Assembly (NCBI RefSeq): GCF_036898095.1
Contig: NC_090759.1
Span: forward strand, 15,665,886-15,729,885
Length of the DNA stretch: 64,000 nt
Direction: 5' to 3'
Source of the DNA: Palaemon carinicauda
Lineage: Eukaryota; Arthropoda; Malacostraca; Decapoda; Palaemonidae
Shown one piece after another: positions 30,151-41,734 of this stretch. Made by a program: the position numbers and the translations under genes. The notes below the pieces were generated by a model, which made no database searches, had not been told where the DNA came from, and worked only from the letters and a program-made list of their open reading frames with translations. Every line of letters starts with the position of its first letter. Within the stretch, counting starts at the first letter, position 1.

Positions 30151-32390
30151 TTATAAAACCCACCTAACCTATGCTAAAAGCCGTACCCTTACCCAAGGAG
30201 GCTTCGCCCTTACCTACTACGGGAGCGAGAAGATTCGTGGCCGGAGTAAGAACTCGAGCCACAAATTTTCAGGTAATTTAGGGTTTTCGGCAAAAAACAT
30301 AAAAGTGTGCGTTTAAGCACATATTTAAGATCCGTAGACCATTTCCAAACGTTTTTATTCTATACAAGATAACAGTCGGAGCGATAATAAGCAAATTAGG
30401 ACGCTTGGCCGTAGCGCTACAAACTACCCAGAATAATCAGTCGGGCAGGATCCTTGTCCGAGGTTTCAACCAGAAGCAATGAGCCCCTTATTTTACATTA
30501 GTTATTACAGGGTGGAAGTGGGATATTGGTAAACTGTCCTCAAATCTAAACACTACCCTCCGGGGATGGTGTCCTAACCTGCTCATTACCTCAATTATAA
30601 AAATCATGTTATATAACCATATGTTAGCTGTTTGGCTTGACACTACCTCACCCAAGTTAAACAAGGTATGCGATGAACTTGCCTAAACTATTGCTTTATC
30701 CTATCATAGATGCCCGATAATCTGCTACACCTTGGGATTAACAAGCTTTGGTTCGCCTAGGATTACCATTGGCGCAGCTCGGTTCGCTTAGGATTATCAT
30801 TGGAGTTAATCTATCGTAGCTCTTGGTACCGGTAAATTATACCAACAAGCAACCTGATTAACGGAAATACAACGATCATACTTACACACTTAAGGATGAC
30901 TTCTTTGGCTGTTTCTTCCGGCATTATGTATACTATTACGTCACACTAATAATAATTTGCAAGTCTCATTAAGAATGGAAAAGGTTCTTCGAATTGCTTA
31001 CAGTCGACCACTAGACCACTGGTAATCAATAATCTTTGGTTGCAAAGAGCTCTGGAACTATATAAACTATGGTCTAAACTTAAAGTTCACATCTTGAATA
31101 ATCATGTTATATTCTTATATAATATAAGAAAGCGGTATATAGTCACTAAGCACAGTATATATTTAACAACACAAAGTCTAACGATGTGTTGAGCAGTCTA
31201 GCAGTCGATTTCAATTTCAAACTTTAGTAAACACTGACGCGCGGAATTATGGGTAATCATAGAGATTGAAAAGTGGAAATAACTTTTTTTTTGTAAACAC
31301 TTAAACTTAATTAAGCTATGTATGACAATTTCAGATGCCCAATTTGACTCCATTTATGAGCAAATTTAATTAAACCCTTATATATTACTACGTAGGTAAT
31401 GAAAAATTTAAACTAATACTGGTGGGCAAAGAGTAGCATGATGTCACTGCAGTGTTGCCAGAATAAAATATTTAAAAACTCGTTACCTTTGAAAACAAAG
31501 GTGTAACAAAAAGGAGAAAAATATATAATATTGTAATATACAAATTCCACAACAGCTTTATATTCTTACACGACATGTCATTTATTGTTAACCGTTAACA
31601 TTAAGATGATTAGGAGTGCGTAGAACTAACGGTTATTTTATCTTCTTATAGTTTGGTTGATGGCTTTCCTTAAAATAAAATACGGATGAAAAGACAAAAA
31701 AAAATGCTAAGAGTTTTTGCCTAGATCGTCTTTAATCCTAGGCTATTCATAGATTTTTTTCTTTATTTCTTGTACTGAGTTTATGAAAAGAATATTCGAG
31801 TCTATTCAGAGTAAAAATCCAAATATTGGAAATGTTGCTCCAGTAAAACCATTATTAATGGGATATATTGTTTAATAAGTTCGAATATATTCTATTATAA
31901 AGCTAAATTTGATAAGGTTATAACTCTTGGAATTCTTTTATAATTAAAGCATGATTCTTTTTAAACTGTTGAGAATGAATGTAATTTCAAAAATTATTAC
32001 AGTCTGCAAAATGCAAGTAGGCTATTCGTGAAACAAAAATATTTCTACATAGGATAGAGAGCAAGAAGATACAAAACCTAATTGAATTGAAATAGCCCAT
32101 TACAAAGATTTTAGCATGACTATGGAGAATAGCCTTGAATATTGACCATGGATACGAAAGTTATTCTTTTTAATAATTAGTTATGAAAAAAATATGAATT
32201 AAATTCTATAAAAAAAAGAAGTCATGATATTATTTATAGTGGTTGTGGGAATTTATAATCAATTGTCGATATGGCTGATTACTTACTTTACTTTAAGACC
32301 TGTTTTCATGGCCATATCACACAGGGGAACCATATACACTACAGGTTCTTTAAGATCTGTTTGTCGTATACAGTCTTAGGTATTTAGAGT
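30151..32390. other. AT-rich intergenic DNA, no gene recognised
   Basis: No domain-bearing frame. A short duplication (ggttcgcctaggattacc and ggttcgcttaggattatc) lies at about 30750-30805. Confidence 0.6.
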
Positions 32391-32391
32391 A

Positions 32392-33174
32392 TCACACAGT
32401 GTATTCCATGCCAATAGTCAAATCCACATTATCAAAGGTCTTAGAAAAAAATGTCTTGTTTCTTCTTAAAAGCCTTAATATCTTTTCTTTCGTGTGTTTG
32501 AAAGCTCTAGAACCCAGATGTAGACATACATCTTGGCTGCAATGATTTGAAACCCTCTGTATAACTATTCTTGTGTCTACACGATTCATTGGCTGCATAA
32601 TATGTAGCAATTCACTTCGATATTTTGGACGTTCGGTTCTGACAACCTGGTGGGTCATTGGACATATCACTATATATTCTGGCTTTTCTTTTTAGGGGGG
32701 GGGGGTTATTAAGAATACTTAATTATACCCGTAATATATTTCGAAAATACAGGAGCATTCACACTCTTCAGCTAATAAGGCACATTGAAAAAAAGGTGGA
32801 AATATACAAGGTAACAACTGTGGATTTCTTATAACCAAGATTGTTAGACATGGCATGATGTTTTATTCGAGTTCTTCTGGCTTTAAGAAACAGCTAGTGT
32901 AACCCAGTTAGTAGGATATAGGAGTAATCCTTTCTCGGAGTGGAAACCCTTTAATCAATCTTGCTCCTTTGTTCACTGTGTATCGCAACATCTTAAATTG
33001 TAATTTAGGTAGATTGTAATAGATGGAGTTACAGAAGTCAATCCTGGTAATAGCATAGTTAATCACAAGTTTCTTTACAGAATATCCGTCCATATACTTA
33101 TTTTCAAAAGCAATGTTTCTGATGTCATATCCAGTTATTCTTACTGCAACATTCATGTGACCTGCCATATCCAT
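32392..33174 (-). pseudogene. 3' end of a decayed LINE reverse transcriptase
   Basis: Upstream frame (33174-32908) has KKLVINYAITRIDFCNSIYY and NLPKLQFKMLR, the usual thumb/connection segment of CR1/L2-like RTs, then RERITPISY. A later frame (32670-32392) has LGSRAFKHT and FFSKTFDNVDLTIGMEYTV, the typical C-terminus. The gap between them (32671-32907) carries decayed LHW-like sequence with stops. The 5' part of the element is absent. Confidence 0.65.
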
Positions 33175-34142
33175 ACAAAATCTGTCATATATAAATAGTA
33201 TTGAAGTCTATAAATATTGGGATGTTTTGTTTTCGGGAGCGTAATTAAAATGCTTAGTGTTACCTTTACACGTGTATTTGTGAACATATGAAAGTTAAAC
33301 TGTCCTACAGTGCTCCAAACCCTTTTCCTGTGGAATTTGATTAAGGGGAAAAACCACCAACAAAGTAAAGTAAATCTATAAATGACAAAAAAAAAAAAAA
33401 TAGTACGGTTGGGGAACAAGTGATATTCAAAGACATCCCATAATAAATCAATTGAAAATTATATTTAGCATGAGAAAATGTCTAGACTAGTAGGGTACTA
33501 AGGGACAAACATTTTACAATATATCTAGATTACCCATTGCAAGACCGAGAATTAACGTTTCCTAATATTTAAACTGAGCGTAGCATGTAGTACCCTAAAA
33601 TCACATAATTGGTAATGGGTTTAAATCAATCATGTTACGTGTCAAACTAATTCCCGAGTTACCACCATTAACTAAGCTCTCTAATAGTCAATATTAATAT
33701 TTTTTGCTTATTATGCATACATAGATTTACTTAGTTCTATTGATGTAAATATACAAATCTGTAGGAGGATGAAAAAAATATGTAAATTTCTTAAATAATC
33801 TACGGGAAACATTCACTAGATACAATAAAATGCCACTTTATTTTACGACAATTCATGAGTAGCCAGATGTGGCAACAATGCTTTGGGCGGAAGACTGCGA
33901 ACTTTAAATATTTTACTCCCCATTCAAAGGGCTACAGGTGTTATTTCAAGATTCTTTATCTAAATTACTTGTAAGAATAAAGTTTTACCATATTTCATAA
34001 AAGGGAAGGCCACCGTTGTGTTAACAGTCATATGAATTTGTGTTTGTTTATGCTACTCTAATCTAATCTTTACTTCCGCTGGAGTTTACCCGTCTTTCCA
34101 TCTGTCAGCATTCGTTTTTCAAAGGAAGAGGTAGAGCTGATC
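33175..34142. other. AT-rich intergenic DNA, no gene recognised
   Basis: No supported gene. An A run lies at about 33388-33401. Confidence 0.55.
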
Positions 34143-34185
34143 TTGAGATACCGTTAACGTTGAGTCAACGTTAACGGTATCTCAA
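34143..34185. repeat. Perfect 43-bp palindrome (21-bp arms, 1-nt centre)
   Basis: Arms 34143-34163 (ttgagataccgttaacgttg plus a) and 34165-34185 are exact reverse complements around a single g at 34164. Each arm holds gttaac. An aataaa hexamer follows directly at 34184-34190. It could extrude as a cruciform or form an RNA hairpin. Confidence 0.95.
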
Positions 34186-34612
34186 TAAAACTTCTGGGTT
34201 AGTATGAATTCCAATGCTGATGTCAAACACGAATTAAAGGGAAATGTCCCGAGTTTAGACCGTTGATCGTTATAATACGATGGTCATCGCCAGAGAATTT
34301 ATCGTCTTTTCTTATATAATTAGGGAAGCTGGGAGACAAATTTATATAGGAAAAATTAAAGATCTGCGATACAGGTAAAATGTATGTGGTACCCTTTACT
34401 ATCGGTGTTGTGTTTAAAATCACATGAAATTGAACAGTAGGTCTAACACTGTATTTTGCGATCTGTTTGCAAAAGAAAATTAGTTGAAAACGTCATTATT
34501 TATCATGTTTAAGATGTCTGAGTATCGAGTGACTTAAACAGATCTTATAAGATCAACCTAAGTCACTGAGAGAGAGCTTTTGGTTAGAATATCTAAATAA
34601 CGGAAGATAAGA

Positions 34613-34615
<3 letters not shown>
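34186..34615. other. Intergenic DNA, nothing recognised
   Basis: Short chance frames only. A small inverted match, cttatataatt-like, has no clear meaning. Confidence 0.5.

Positions 34616-34690
<75 letters not shown>
34616..34690. repeat. (TC)n microsatellite
   Basis: Uninterrupted TC run of about 75 bp, immediately before the split LINE fragment. Confidence 0.95.
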
Positions 34691-34691
<1 letters not shown>

Positions 34692-34822
34692 GCTGAGAAT
34701 GACAAATGATAGATGGACATTATAAGAATAACAGAGAATGGGTTCCCAGAGATGGCAAAAGAAGCAGGGGAAGGAAGAGAAGACGATGGATTGACGAAAT
34801 AAGAAAGTTTGTGGGTGCGGAC
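34692..34822 (+). pseudogene. LINE ORF2 C-terminal fragment, 5' side of an LTR-element insertion
   Basis: One plus-strand frame reads REWVPRDGKRSRGRKRRRW then IDEIRKFVGAD, a familiar C-terminus of RTE/CR1-type LINE proteins in arthropods. The first residues (MTNDRWT) are in another frame, so there is an indel. The reading stops exactly at the LTR at 34823, and the rest resumes at 40245. Confidence 0.75.
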
Positions 34823-34930
34823 TGATATAATATGCAAGAGGTTGCAGTGATTAAAAGGCAGGACTTGATGGCTTGGGTGCTAGGTAGAGACTGCCTTTAT
34901 TCATACGCTACATGGGACTACATGATACCA
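34823..34930 (-). repeat. 3' LTR (108 bp)
   Basis: On the minus strand it starts tggtatcatgtagtccc and ends ttgcatattatatca, so it has TG...CA borders. It differs from the 5' LTR at ttgggtgct versus ttggatgct and attcatacgc versus attcatgcgc. Confidence 0.92.
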
Positions 34931-34940
34931 CATCCCCCTT
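34931..34940 (-). promoter_or_regulatory. Polypurine tract of the LTR element
   Basis: Minus strand aagggggatg directly abuts the 3' LTR, the expected place for plus-strand priming. Confidence 0.7.
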
Positions 34941-35458
34941 ATCACATACAAAGAATAGATTACACATAATAACTAATCTGGCATATAAGTACAAAGAGAT
35001 AAACGATGAAAGTTCCATATTCAAACGTATTCCATTGTTTTCATCCCTTCACAATAAACATGCATAGTACATTTTGTGATTGTGGATAGTAATATAAACA
35101 TAATAGCTATCATCTTTGCAGACCTTGGTCAGAATAGTGTTAGTTACAGCAGGGCAGTCATAAATATGAAAATAAATGGCAAATTATATTTTTTTTTTAT
35201 GCAAAGAACAACACCCAAAATATATTAAAACAAAATGGAAACCTGATACACATGTAACGACAGTGTTCAAAATGGAGCCTGTTCTCCAGTCCAAGACTCG
35301 TAAATTTTCAAATAAAATTCATTATTCTGAATCACTTATCAGTCCTGAGACTGATAACTTTTCTTGAGTTTCAAACTCTGGTAACGACCTCTCAGAATTT
35401 TCGGTCATGAAACGAGGGGGGGGGGGGACAGTTGTATATTACTATTTAACTTAACACT

Positions 35459-38400
35459 TTATGGGAATTTACGGTATGTGACCGCGTTACTTTCAATATA
35501 TCTGGATGGGGTTTTCACCAGCCGGCCTGACTTGGTATACACCGCTGTCGGGTCTGTAGTGTTATCACTAGTTGCGGGTCTTTGGTGGGTTACTTCGGTC
35601 TCACTAGGTGGCGGCAGCGATGTATCGGCGGGTCGTGGTGGAGGCTGTGCTGCTGATGTTGGAGCCTGCTGCCGGGTGTTGGACGGTTCTGTGTTTGTCG
35701 CGAGCGGTGTGGGACGGATGTGGGACCGGTTCCTCCTGAGGCACGCTCCGTTTTGGGCTTCCACAATGTATGATTGGGGTTCTTCTGACTTACGTACCAC
35801 TCTGCCTGGCACCCATGTGTGGCAGGCCTTGTCGAATATTCGGACTGGTTGTTCGGGTTGGAGGTCTGTGAAGTGCCGTTGTGTCCGATTTGGTCCTAGG
35901 CGGTCCTGGAGGTGGTTGCGGGTCGTGATGTGTGAGAGATGTGGTTCGTATCGGCCTGGTAGGTCAGTGGTCACATTGCGACCAATCATGAGCTCTGCGG
36001 GGCTGGTTGTCTTATTGTCGATCGGGGTGGCCCGTAAGTGGAGTAATGCAGTATGCATAACACCGCCTGTCTCAAGGCATTTTTTGATAATCGCCTTGCA
36101 TGTTCCAACTGCGCGCTCTGCGAAGCCATTGGACTGAGGGTAATGTGGGCTTGATGTGATGTGCTCAATACCCCAGGCTTTTGTGAAGTCCCTCATGGCT
36201 GCTCCCGTTTATTGAGGTCCGTTGTCTGAAACCAGGGTTTTGGGGCATCCGAACAGCGAACACAGGAATTTGAGGTGGTTGGCCACACTTTCAGATGACA
36301 GGTTTTTTAGTTCGGTGACTATTGGGAATTTTGTGAAATAATCAGTTGTGATCAGATATGTCTTGTGGCCAATTTGGAAGATGTCCGAAGCGACTTTGAA
36401 CCAGGGTATTGGAGGAATGTCATGATGCGTGGTTTCACTAGGACTTTGCTGGGGCTGGTACTTCTGGCATATGTCACATGCCCTGACCTTGTCTTCTATA
36501 TCCTTTGCGATGTTGGGCCAGAATACACACTCCCGTGCCAGGGCTTGTGTTTTTGTGATCCCTTGGTGGGACTGGTGGAGCTGGTCCAGTATCCAGCCTC
36601 TGACCTCTTTGGGGATGATAACTTGTCGCCCTTTGAATGTGACTCCGTCTTCCCTGGCAAGGCATTCTCTGTATGAGAAAAACTGGCGGATATCGGGGTG
36701 ACAGCCTTTTACTGAGTTAGGCCAACCCTCGATGTTAGTATGCTTGAGAGTGCGCAGCACTGGGTCGGTGTCAGACCTATGGCGGACATCTTCCAAAATC
36801 TGGGGACCAAATTTTATGAGTGCAACTGATATCACATCGATGTCATCTAGTTCCAGTCCGTCCACTCGTGTATCCAAAGGGATTTCCTTGTCATTTTGTG
36901 GGTTAGGAAGGCGTGATAGGGCGTCAGAGAGTACAAGGGTTCGTCCTTCCTTGTACTTGACCCTCATGTCATACCCCTGCAGTTTCAAGAAGAGACGTTG
37001 TAGTCTAGGTGGGGCACTGATCAGTGGCTTCTCCCAGATATTAACGAGGGGTTTGTGGTCAGTGACAGCTTCGAAGTCTCTTCCGTATAGGTAGGTATGG
37101 AATCGTTGCACGCCGTGTACTAGTCCAAGGGCCTCTCGCTCGATATTGCTGTAATTTGCCTGCGTTGGTGTCAGGGCTTTGCTGGCGAATGCTATTACCT
37201 TTCCGTCTTGGATGAGGGCAGCCCCGAGGCCTTTTTGCGATGCATCGACTTCAAGAGCCACAGGTCGAGTTGGGTCATAGTACGACAGCGTGCTTGATGG
37301 CGCTATTTGGCGTTTCAGGTGTTGATAGGTGGATTCATGGTCTTCTTCCCATTGGAAGGGCACATCTTCCTTGACCAGATCTCGAAGTCTTTGTGACTGA
37401 GCTGAGTAATGTGGTACATAGGGGCTGAGGTAAGTCATTACTCCCAGGAATCTCTGTAGTTCCTCTTTATTGGAGGGTGACGGCATGTTATGCAGGTCGT
37501 GTACCTTTGACGGGTCTGGCATCATGCCCTTGCTGGTATAGCGTGTTCCAAAAAACTCGATTTCTGGTTTTGAAATGGAGCATTTCTTCGAGTTTAGGCT
37601 GAGTCCGTGTTGGGCTGCACGCTGCATGAACCCCATCAGGTTTTTGTCGTGTTCTGACTGGTCTTTCCCACAAATTGCCACGTCATCAGCGATGCCAACA
37701 ACACCTGGGAGATTCTCGATGATGGAGTTCATCCTGGCTTGAAATATGTCCTGGCTTACATTCAGCCCGAATGGTAGCCTTGTCCAACAATACCGGCCGT
37801 GTGGTGTTCGGAATGTTGTCAGTAGTTGTGAGTCCTCGTGTAGTGGTATACTCCAGTAGCCTGCTTTGGCGTCTAGCTTGGAGAACACTTTTGCTTTGGA
37901 GAATACCGGGTTGATCTCTTCTAGAGTGGGAATCTTGTGGGAACATCTTTTGAGGTTTTGGTTGAGCCGCTTGGGGTCCAGGCAGATCCGTAGGCTTCCA
38001 TCGGGTTTTGTGACATACACAAGGCTGCTACACCAGTCTGTGTGTTCCGTTACGCGTCTGATAACCCCCTCTTTCTCCATAGTGTCAAGTTCGGACTTGA
38101 TGCGGGGCTTCAGGTGGATACTCACCTTACGGGGCGGATCACAGAAAGGTATCGCATCATCCTTGAGGTGGAGCATCGCGGGCTCTTTTAGTTTGCCGAT
38201 ACAGTCAAACTGTGATGGTAATTGTGCTTTTAGTTGTTCGACTGACCTAATAGGGCCTTGTTGGCTTGGTTGCTCAGGTATTCCAGTAACGTTGTTGACA
38301 TTGATATCCACAATACCGAGTTTTTGGCATGAGGGAAGGCCAAGTATGGCTGGACCAGACACATCGACCACGAAGAACTTTTCTTGCGAGAATGCTGGGT

Positions 38401-39607
38401 TGCTGAGTTTGCGGACGCTGAGCATTAGTGACCCTAGGCAGGGAATATTGTCGCCACTGTATGATGTTAGTCTTACTGACAGTTCTGGGGATAGTACGAG
38501 GCTGGTGGGTGCATCACCAAACATTTGCTTGTATGTCCGCAAGGGCAGCGTATTGCCACCGGAACCCGTGTCGATTTTGAGTTTCAGGGGCCCATAGGCT
38601 GGGGGGTTTTCATGCTTGACCATGAGCTTTGAGAATGCTTCTCGTTTCGGTGCCACTCCTATGTCGGATATCGTTATCATGTCGAAGTTTGGCATATAAT
38701 CTGTTTCTTCATCAAGATTAGGGTTTTCATTAACCATGACTTCGTGTTGCCTGTGGTTAGGAGCCCGATTCGGCCGTCGGTAGAAGCGCCCTCTTGTCTT
38801 GCTCTGACGTGTCTGCTGCGTGTTGTCTCCTGGCATTGTTCTGCCTCCATCACTTTTGTGGCACATCTTTTTCCAGTGCCCCTTGATGCCACAACCACTG
38901 CATCTGTCATTGTAAGCGGGGCATGACCTTATGGGATGGCAAAGCCCACAGTTCCAGCAGGGGTTGTCCGTGGTTTGTAGTTTGTTCCGTGGCTCGTTGC
39001 TTTCCCTTCGAATTGCATCCACGTTGGTATGGCTTGTACTTGTGCTCTCAGAGCTCATCTGCATGGAGCGTAATGATGCCGTGGAGGCCGCAATGGCCTA
39101 GTATTCCCGACCTCTCTCTAGAACGTTGCTCACAGCATAGCCCTTCGGTTTAGTTAGGAGTTCTTTCCGAAATTCTTCGAATTGTGTTTGTAGTATGGTC
39201 ATTTCGATAAGTCGTTCGTTGAGTTCTCCGTCTTCAAACTCGCACTTTGTTGCTTTTTCACGGAGTCTGGCCAGGAATTGACTGATTGTTTCAGCAGGTT
39301 TCTGTTTGGTATTTGCAAATTCGAGGCGGTGAACACGGAAATTTATTTTGACCGTTGCATCAACCTCACTTTCAATAAGCCTCCATATGTTATGCGGCAC
39401 ACGTTGCTCCTGTTCAGTGAGGCCGCTCGCCAAGATACGCCTTATCCCCTCATCGCCGAGGGCAATTTTAATTTTAGTTGCTTGCTTGCCCGGGTCTGTG
39501 ACTTCCTGGTCTTCGAGGTATAAGTTCATGCGTGCCTTGAATGCACGAAACGATTCGGCCAGGGGCTGGTGAGCCCAGTCCATACTTGGGCATCTAGGCT
39601 GGGCCAT
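35459..39607 (-). pseudogene. gag-pol of the Mag-like LTR element, two in-frame stops
   Basis: One frame runs from Met at 39607 (MAQPRCPSMDW) to 35459, broken by a TAG at 39098-39100 in late capsid and a TAA at 36209-36211 just after SDNGPQ in integrase. Domains in order: gag capsid; two zinc knuckles (CWNCGLCHPIRSC and CSGCGIKGHWKKMC, about 38950-38850); protease with IDTGSGG (about 38570); RT with FSKLDAKAGYWSIPL and IADD active site (about 37690); RNase H with LEVDASQKGLG and VTDHKPL; integrase with an HHCC finger ending ACDICQKY, core Asp in ASDIFQ, Asp in SDNGPQ and, after the stop, Glu in SNGFAERAVGT. The tail has no chromodomain or envelope. Apart from the two stops it looks intact. 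Confidence 0.92.
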
Positions 39608-40125
39608 GATTGGATTTGGTTTCGAGAGGGTGTTACACAATAGATAGATAGTGATTGGATTAATAACAGAGTTTACGGTTCACAAAGAGAGACATATAAT
39701 AAGAGTTTGGAAATCACTACAAAAATTTGTCACTGGTAGTCGGCACGGTTTTCAGTTTTTGTTTACACTGCTGAATGTACGTCTTTGTTTGGCTCATTTT
39801 GTGAAGTAGTGGGCAGATAACAATGGCCAAAATACTTGTAAGTAATCTATTCACAACTTTCTTCACTATTCTCACTGTAATCACGGTGCACTAATGTCCA
39901 TTCTATGCCATATCCTGATGATATAAGTTATGTATGGTTGTTATTTGGGCCGGTATGACAGTCTTTGTCCGGTTGCTGTTGGGTGAAAATGGCGTCATCT
40001 GCAGCCGCTGGTAATAAACTCGGGCTGATTATGAGTCTTCTTCTCAGTTATTACGGACAGGAGAGGTATGTAAAGTGTCTCTGTGGTCCGGGTTTGTTGA
40101 TGGAATGGCGTGGGGTGCGTTACCA
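39608..40125 (-). other. 5' leader of the LTR element
   Basis: Non-coding between the primer-binding site and gag. No open frame of note. Confidence 0.7.
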
Positions 40126-40136
40126 CGCTGCCACCA
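40126..40136 (-). promoter_or_regulatory. tRNA primer-binding site
   Basis: Minus strand tggtggcagcg starts at the first base inside the 5' LTR. From memory this complements the 3' end (cgctgccacca) of a eukaryotic tRNA-Leu; the match I can defend is 11 nt. The tRNA identity is inference. Confidence 0.7.
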
Positions 40137-40244
40137 TGATATAATATGCAAGAGGTTGCAGTGATTAAAAGGCAGGACTTGATGGCTTGGATGCTAGGTA
40201 GAGACTGCCTTTATTCATGCGCTACATGGGACTACATGATACCA
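40137..40244 (-). repeat. 5' LTR (108 bp)
   Basis: Copy of 34823-34930 with two differences. Transcription should start within it and run toward lower coordinates. No TATA box can be singled out with confidence. Confidence 0.92.
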
Positions 40245-40340
40245 TAGAAAGATCATATACAGACACAAGTAGGACATGTCAGAGGCCTTCATTTGTTCTG
40301 CAGTTTACTAATAAGGGCTGCTGATGATGATAATGATGAT
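40245..40340 (+). pseudogene. LINE ORF2 C-terminal fragment, 3' side of the LTR-element insertion
   Basis: Continues the fragment at 34692-34822: gaaagatcatatacagac, then MSEAFIC, two stops, and a GAT-rich tail (gctgatgatgataatgatga), as at the ends of other RTE-like copies in this window. Confidence 0.65.
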
Positions 40341-40397
40341 GACTCTCAGACTGAACTTTTGATACCTTAGAAGACTATAAGAATGAAATAATTCACT

Positions 40398-40398
40398 G

Positions 40399-40470
<72 letters not shown>
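40398..40470. repeat. (TA)n then (CA)n microsatellite
   Basis: About 60 bp of TA followed by acacacacacac, directly outside the left member of the inverted repeat pair. Confidence 0.95.
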
Positions 40471-40650
40471 GAAAGTACCAAAGTACCACAGGGAAAATGA
40501 AAATATGAAATATGAGATTAAGTCCTGACTAGTTTTGTGATACTTCTTCAGAGGACTGATTTATTGAACGAGGTGTCTTTACATCTTATAAGTACAGTAA
40601 ACCTACGAACATACATATAGAGACTTAGAACAATGACGCTCCCATATAGT
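40468..40650 (-). repeat. Left member of an inverted repeat pair bearing a hammerhead-like core
   Basis: Read on the minus strand it gives gggagcgtcattgttct, gtctctatatgtat, gtttactgtac, cagtcctctgaagaagtat, catatttcatattttcattt, tccctgtggt. The same blocks in the same order occur on the plus strand at 42598-42755. The pair encloses about 1.9 kb. Confidence 0.9.
40520..40558 (-). ncRNA. Hammerhead-ribozyme-like motif, G12 mutated
   Basis: Minus strand: stem I cagtcct pairs with aggact after the cleavage position (6 of 7 pairs), core ctgaaga, then agtatcac, aaaa where the consensus is gaaa, a short stem III loop and tc at the cleavage site. The G of GAAA is the family's general base, so this copy is probably inactive. 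Confidence 0.55.
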
Positions 40651-40689
40651 CCGGGTAGTTATGTAAGCATAGGCTTCCTAGCTGGAATT

Positions 40690-41200
40690 GGCTGTGCAAA
40701 TTGATTTTATTGTTTATATTGTTTCATTAGGACCCCAAATATCTAAGGGGGGGGTGTGAAAAGTACCCACCGGACCAAAATTTCAGCAAAAATCAATTTT
40801 CACGTACAGAAGTCATTGATAGCTCATTTTGTTCGTATTAATGTTCTGACTACACTAAATTATCATATCATTAATTTAATAACAGTATTAATCACCAATA
40901 GAGCAATAAATGAGCTGAAAATGGGCTAAATAGCCAAAAAATTAGTTAGATATAACCTAAAATCATTATAACATGAATTTTGATGTTACTTTTGCTTAAA
41001 AGGTTGTTTCAATTGATTCTATTGTTGCTATTGCTTCATCAGGACCCCCATCATTCAAAAATAAGGGGTTCCTATTTTTTGACCTAGCAATTCCCATTTT
41101 CCGGGAACTTAAAAAGGCCATCGTGGACCATATTTTCGACAATAATCAATTTTCACCTTCATGGTGTTTGATAGCTCATTTCATTCTAATTGGTGTCCTT
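40690..41200. repeat. Diverged direct duplication, about 340 bp apart
   Basis: aattgattttattgtttat, attgtttcattaggacccc, atcaattttcac and gatagctcattt at 40698-40840 recur as aattgattctattgttgct, attgcttcatcaggacccc, atcaattttcac and gatagctcattt at about 41018-41185. Non-coding by my reading. Confidence 0.7.
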
Positions 41201-41489
41201 ATGAAATTTATTTTAATTTTCACCTCATAACTACATCATTTATCAATTTTGGATCTTGAAATAGCCTGAAATAACATATAATTGCCTCACCGAATGTCAC
41301 TCACACCAATGTAGATACATTTTACTATGTATGGAAAAAAGTTATTATTCACTTTGAAATGAAATTATTTGATATCAATATTTCATCACATGTATTATAA
41401 AATATGAAGTTAATTTAAAACCTATGTTAAATGAAACATAATAGTTTAACAGCAAAACATTTATTCATAAACTTTCCAATAGATTTTTA

Positions 41490-41700
41490 ATAAATCTCAT
41501 GTCCATCATCATCATCATCATCATCGCACTCCGATGACTTCTCAGTATTATTATCATAATCATCACAATAACATTTGCATAATGGTGTGCAGGGTAACTC
41601 ATTCTTCATGCAACTGCAATGCTTGAATGTGCATCCTTTCTTACATCCACACTTAGTTCTAAGACAGCTTTAGGAGCAGGGAGTTCTGTTGTCATTACAG
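41490..41700 (-). pseudogene. Cys-rich (CXC-like) C-terminal fragment with one stop
   Basis: A minus-strand frame reads CNDNRTPCS, stop, then SCLRTKCGCKKGCTFKHCSC, MKNELPCTPLCKCYC and an Asp-rich tail ending at a stop near 41490. The C-x-C spacing (KCGCKKGC, HCSC, CKCYC) resembles the Cys-rich tails of tesmin/TSO1-like CXC domains and of some transposon-associated hypothetical proteins. No start is seen; upstream is cut by the LINE piece at 41735. Assignment is tentative. Confidence 0.5.
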
Positions 41701-41734
41701 GGAAGTATCTTTTGGAAACTATACAAGATTACTT

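Larger units (their letters stand above)
34823..40244 (-). mobile_element. Ty3/Gypsy LTR retrotransposon, Mag-like, about 5.4 kb
   Basis: Two 108-bp LTRs differ at two positions by my reading, so the insertion is fairly young. The primer-binding site sits directly inside the 5' LTR (40126-40136), the polypurine tract directly inside the 3' LTR, and a single gag-pol frame lies between them on the minus strand. It interrupts a LINE C-terminal fragment. I see no target duplication at the two edges (ggac and taga). Very short LTRs and a single fused frame fit the Mag clade. Confidence 0.92.

Noticed and set aside
30998..31030. Minus strand tggtctagtggtcga resembles a tRNA A box
   Set aside because: No B box follows at the right distance and no cloverleaf can be drawn, so no tRNA is called.
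35478..38597. Plus-strand frames up to 243 codons
   Set aside because: Antisense of the Mag-like pol gene.
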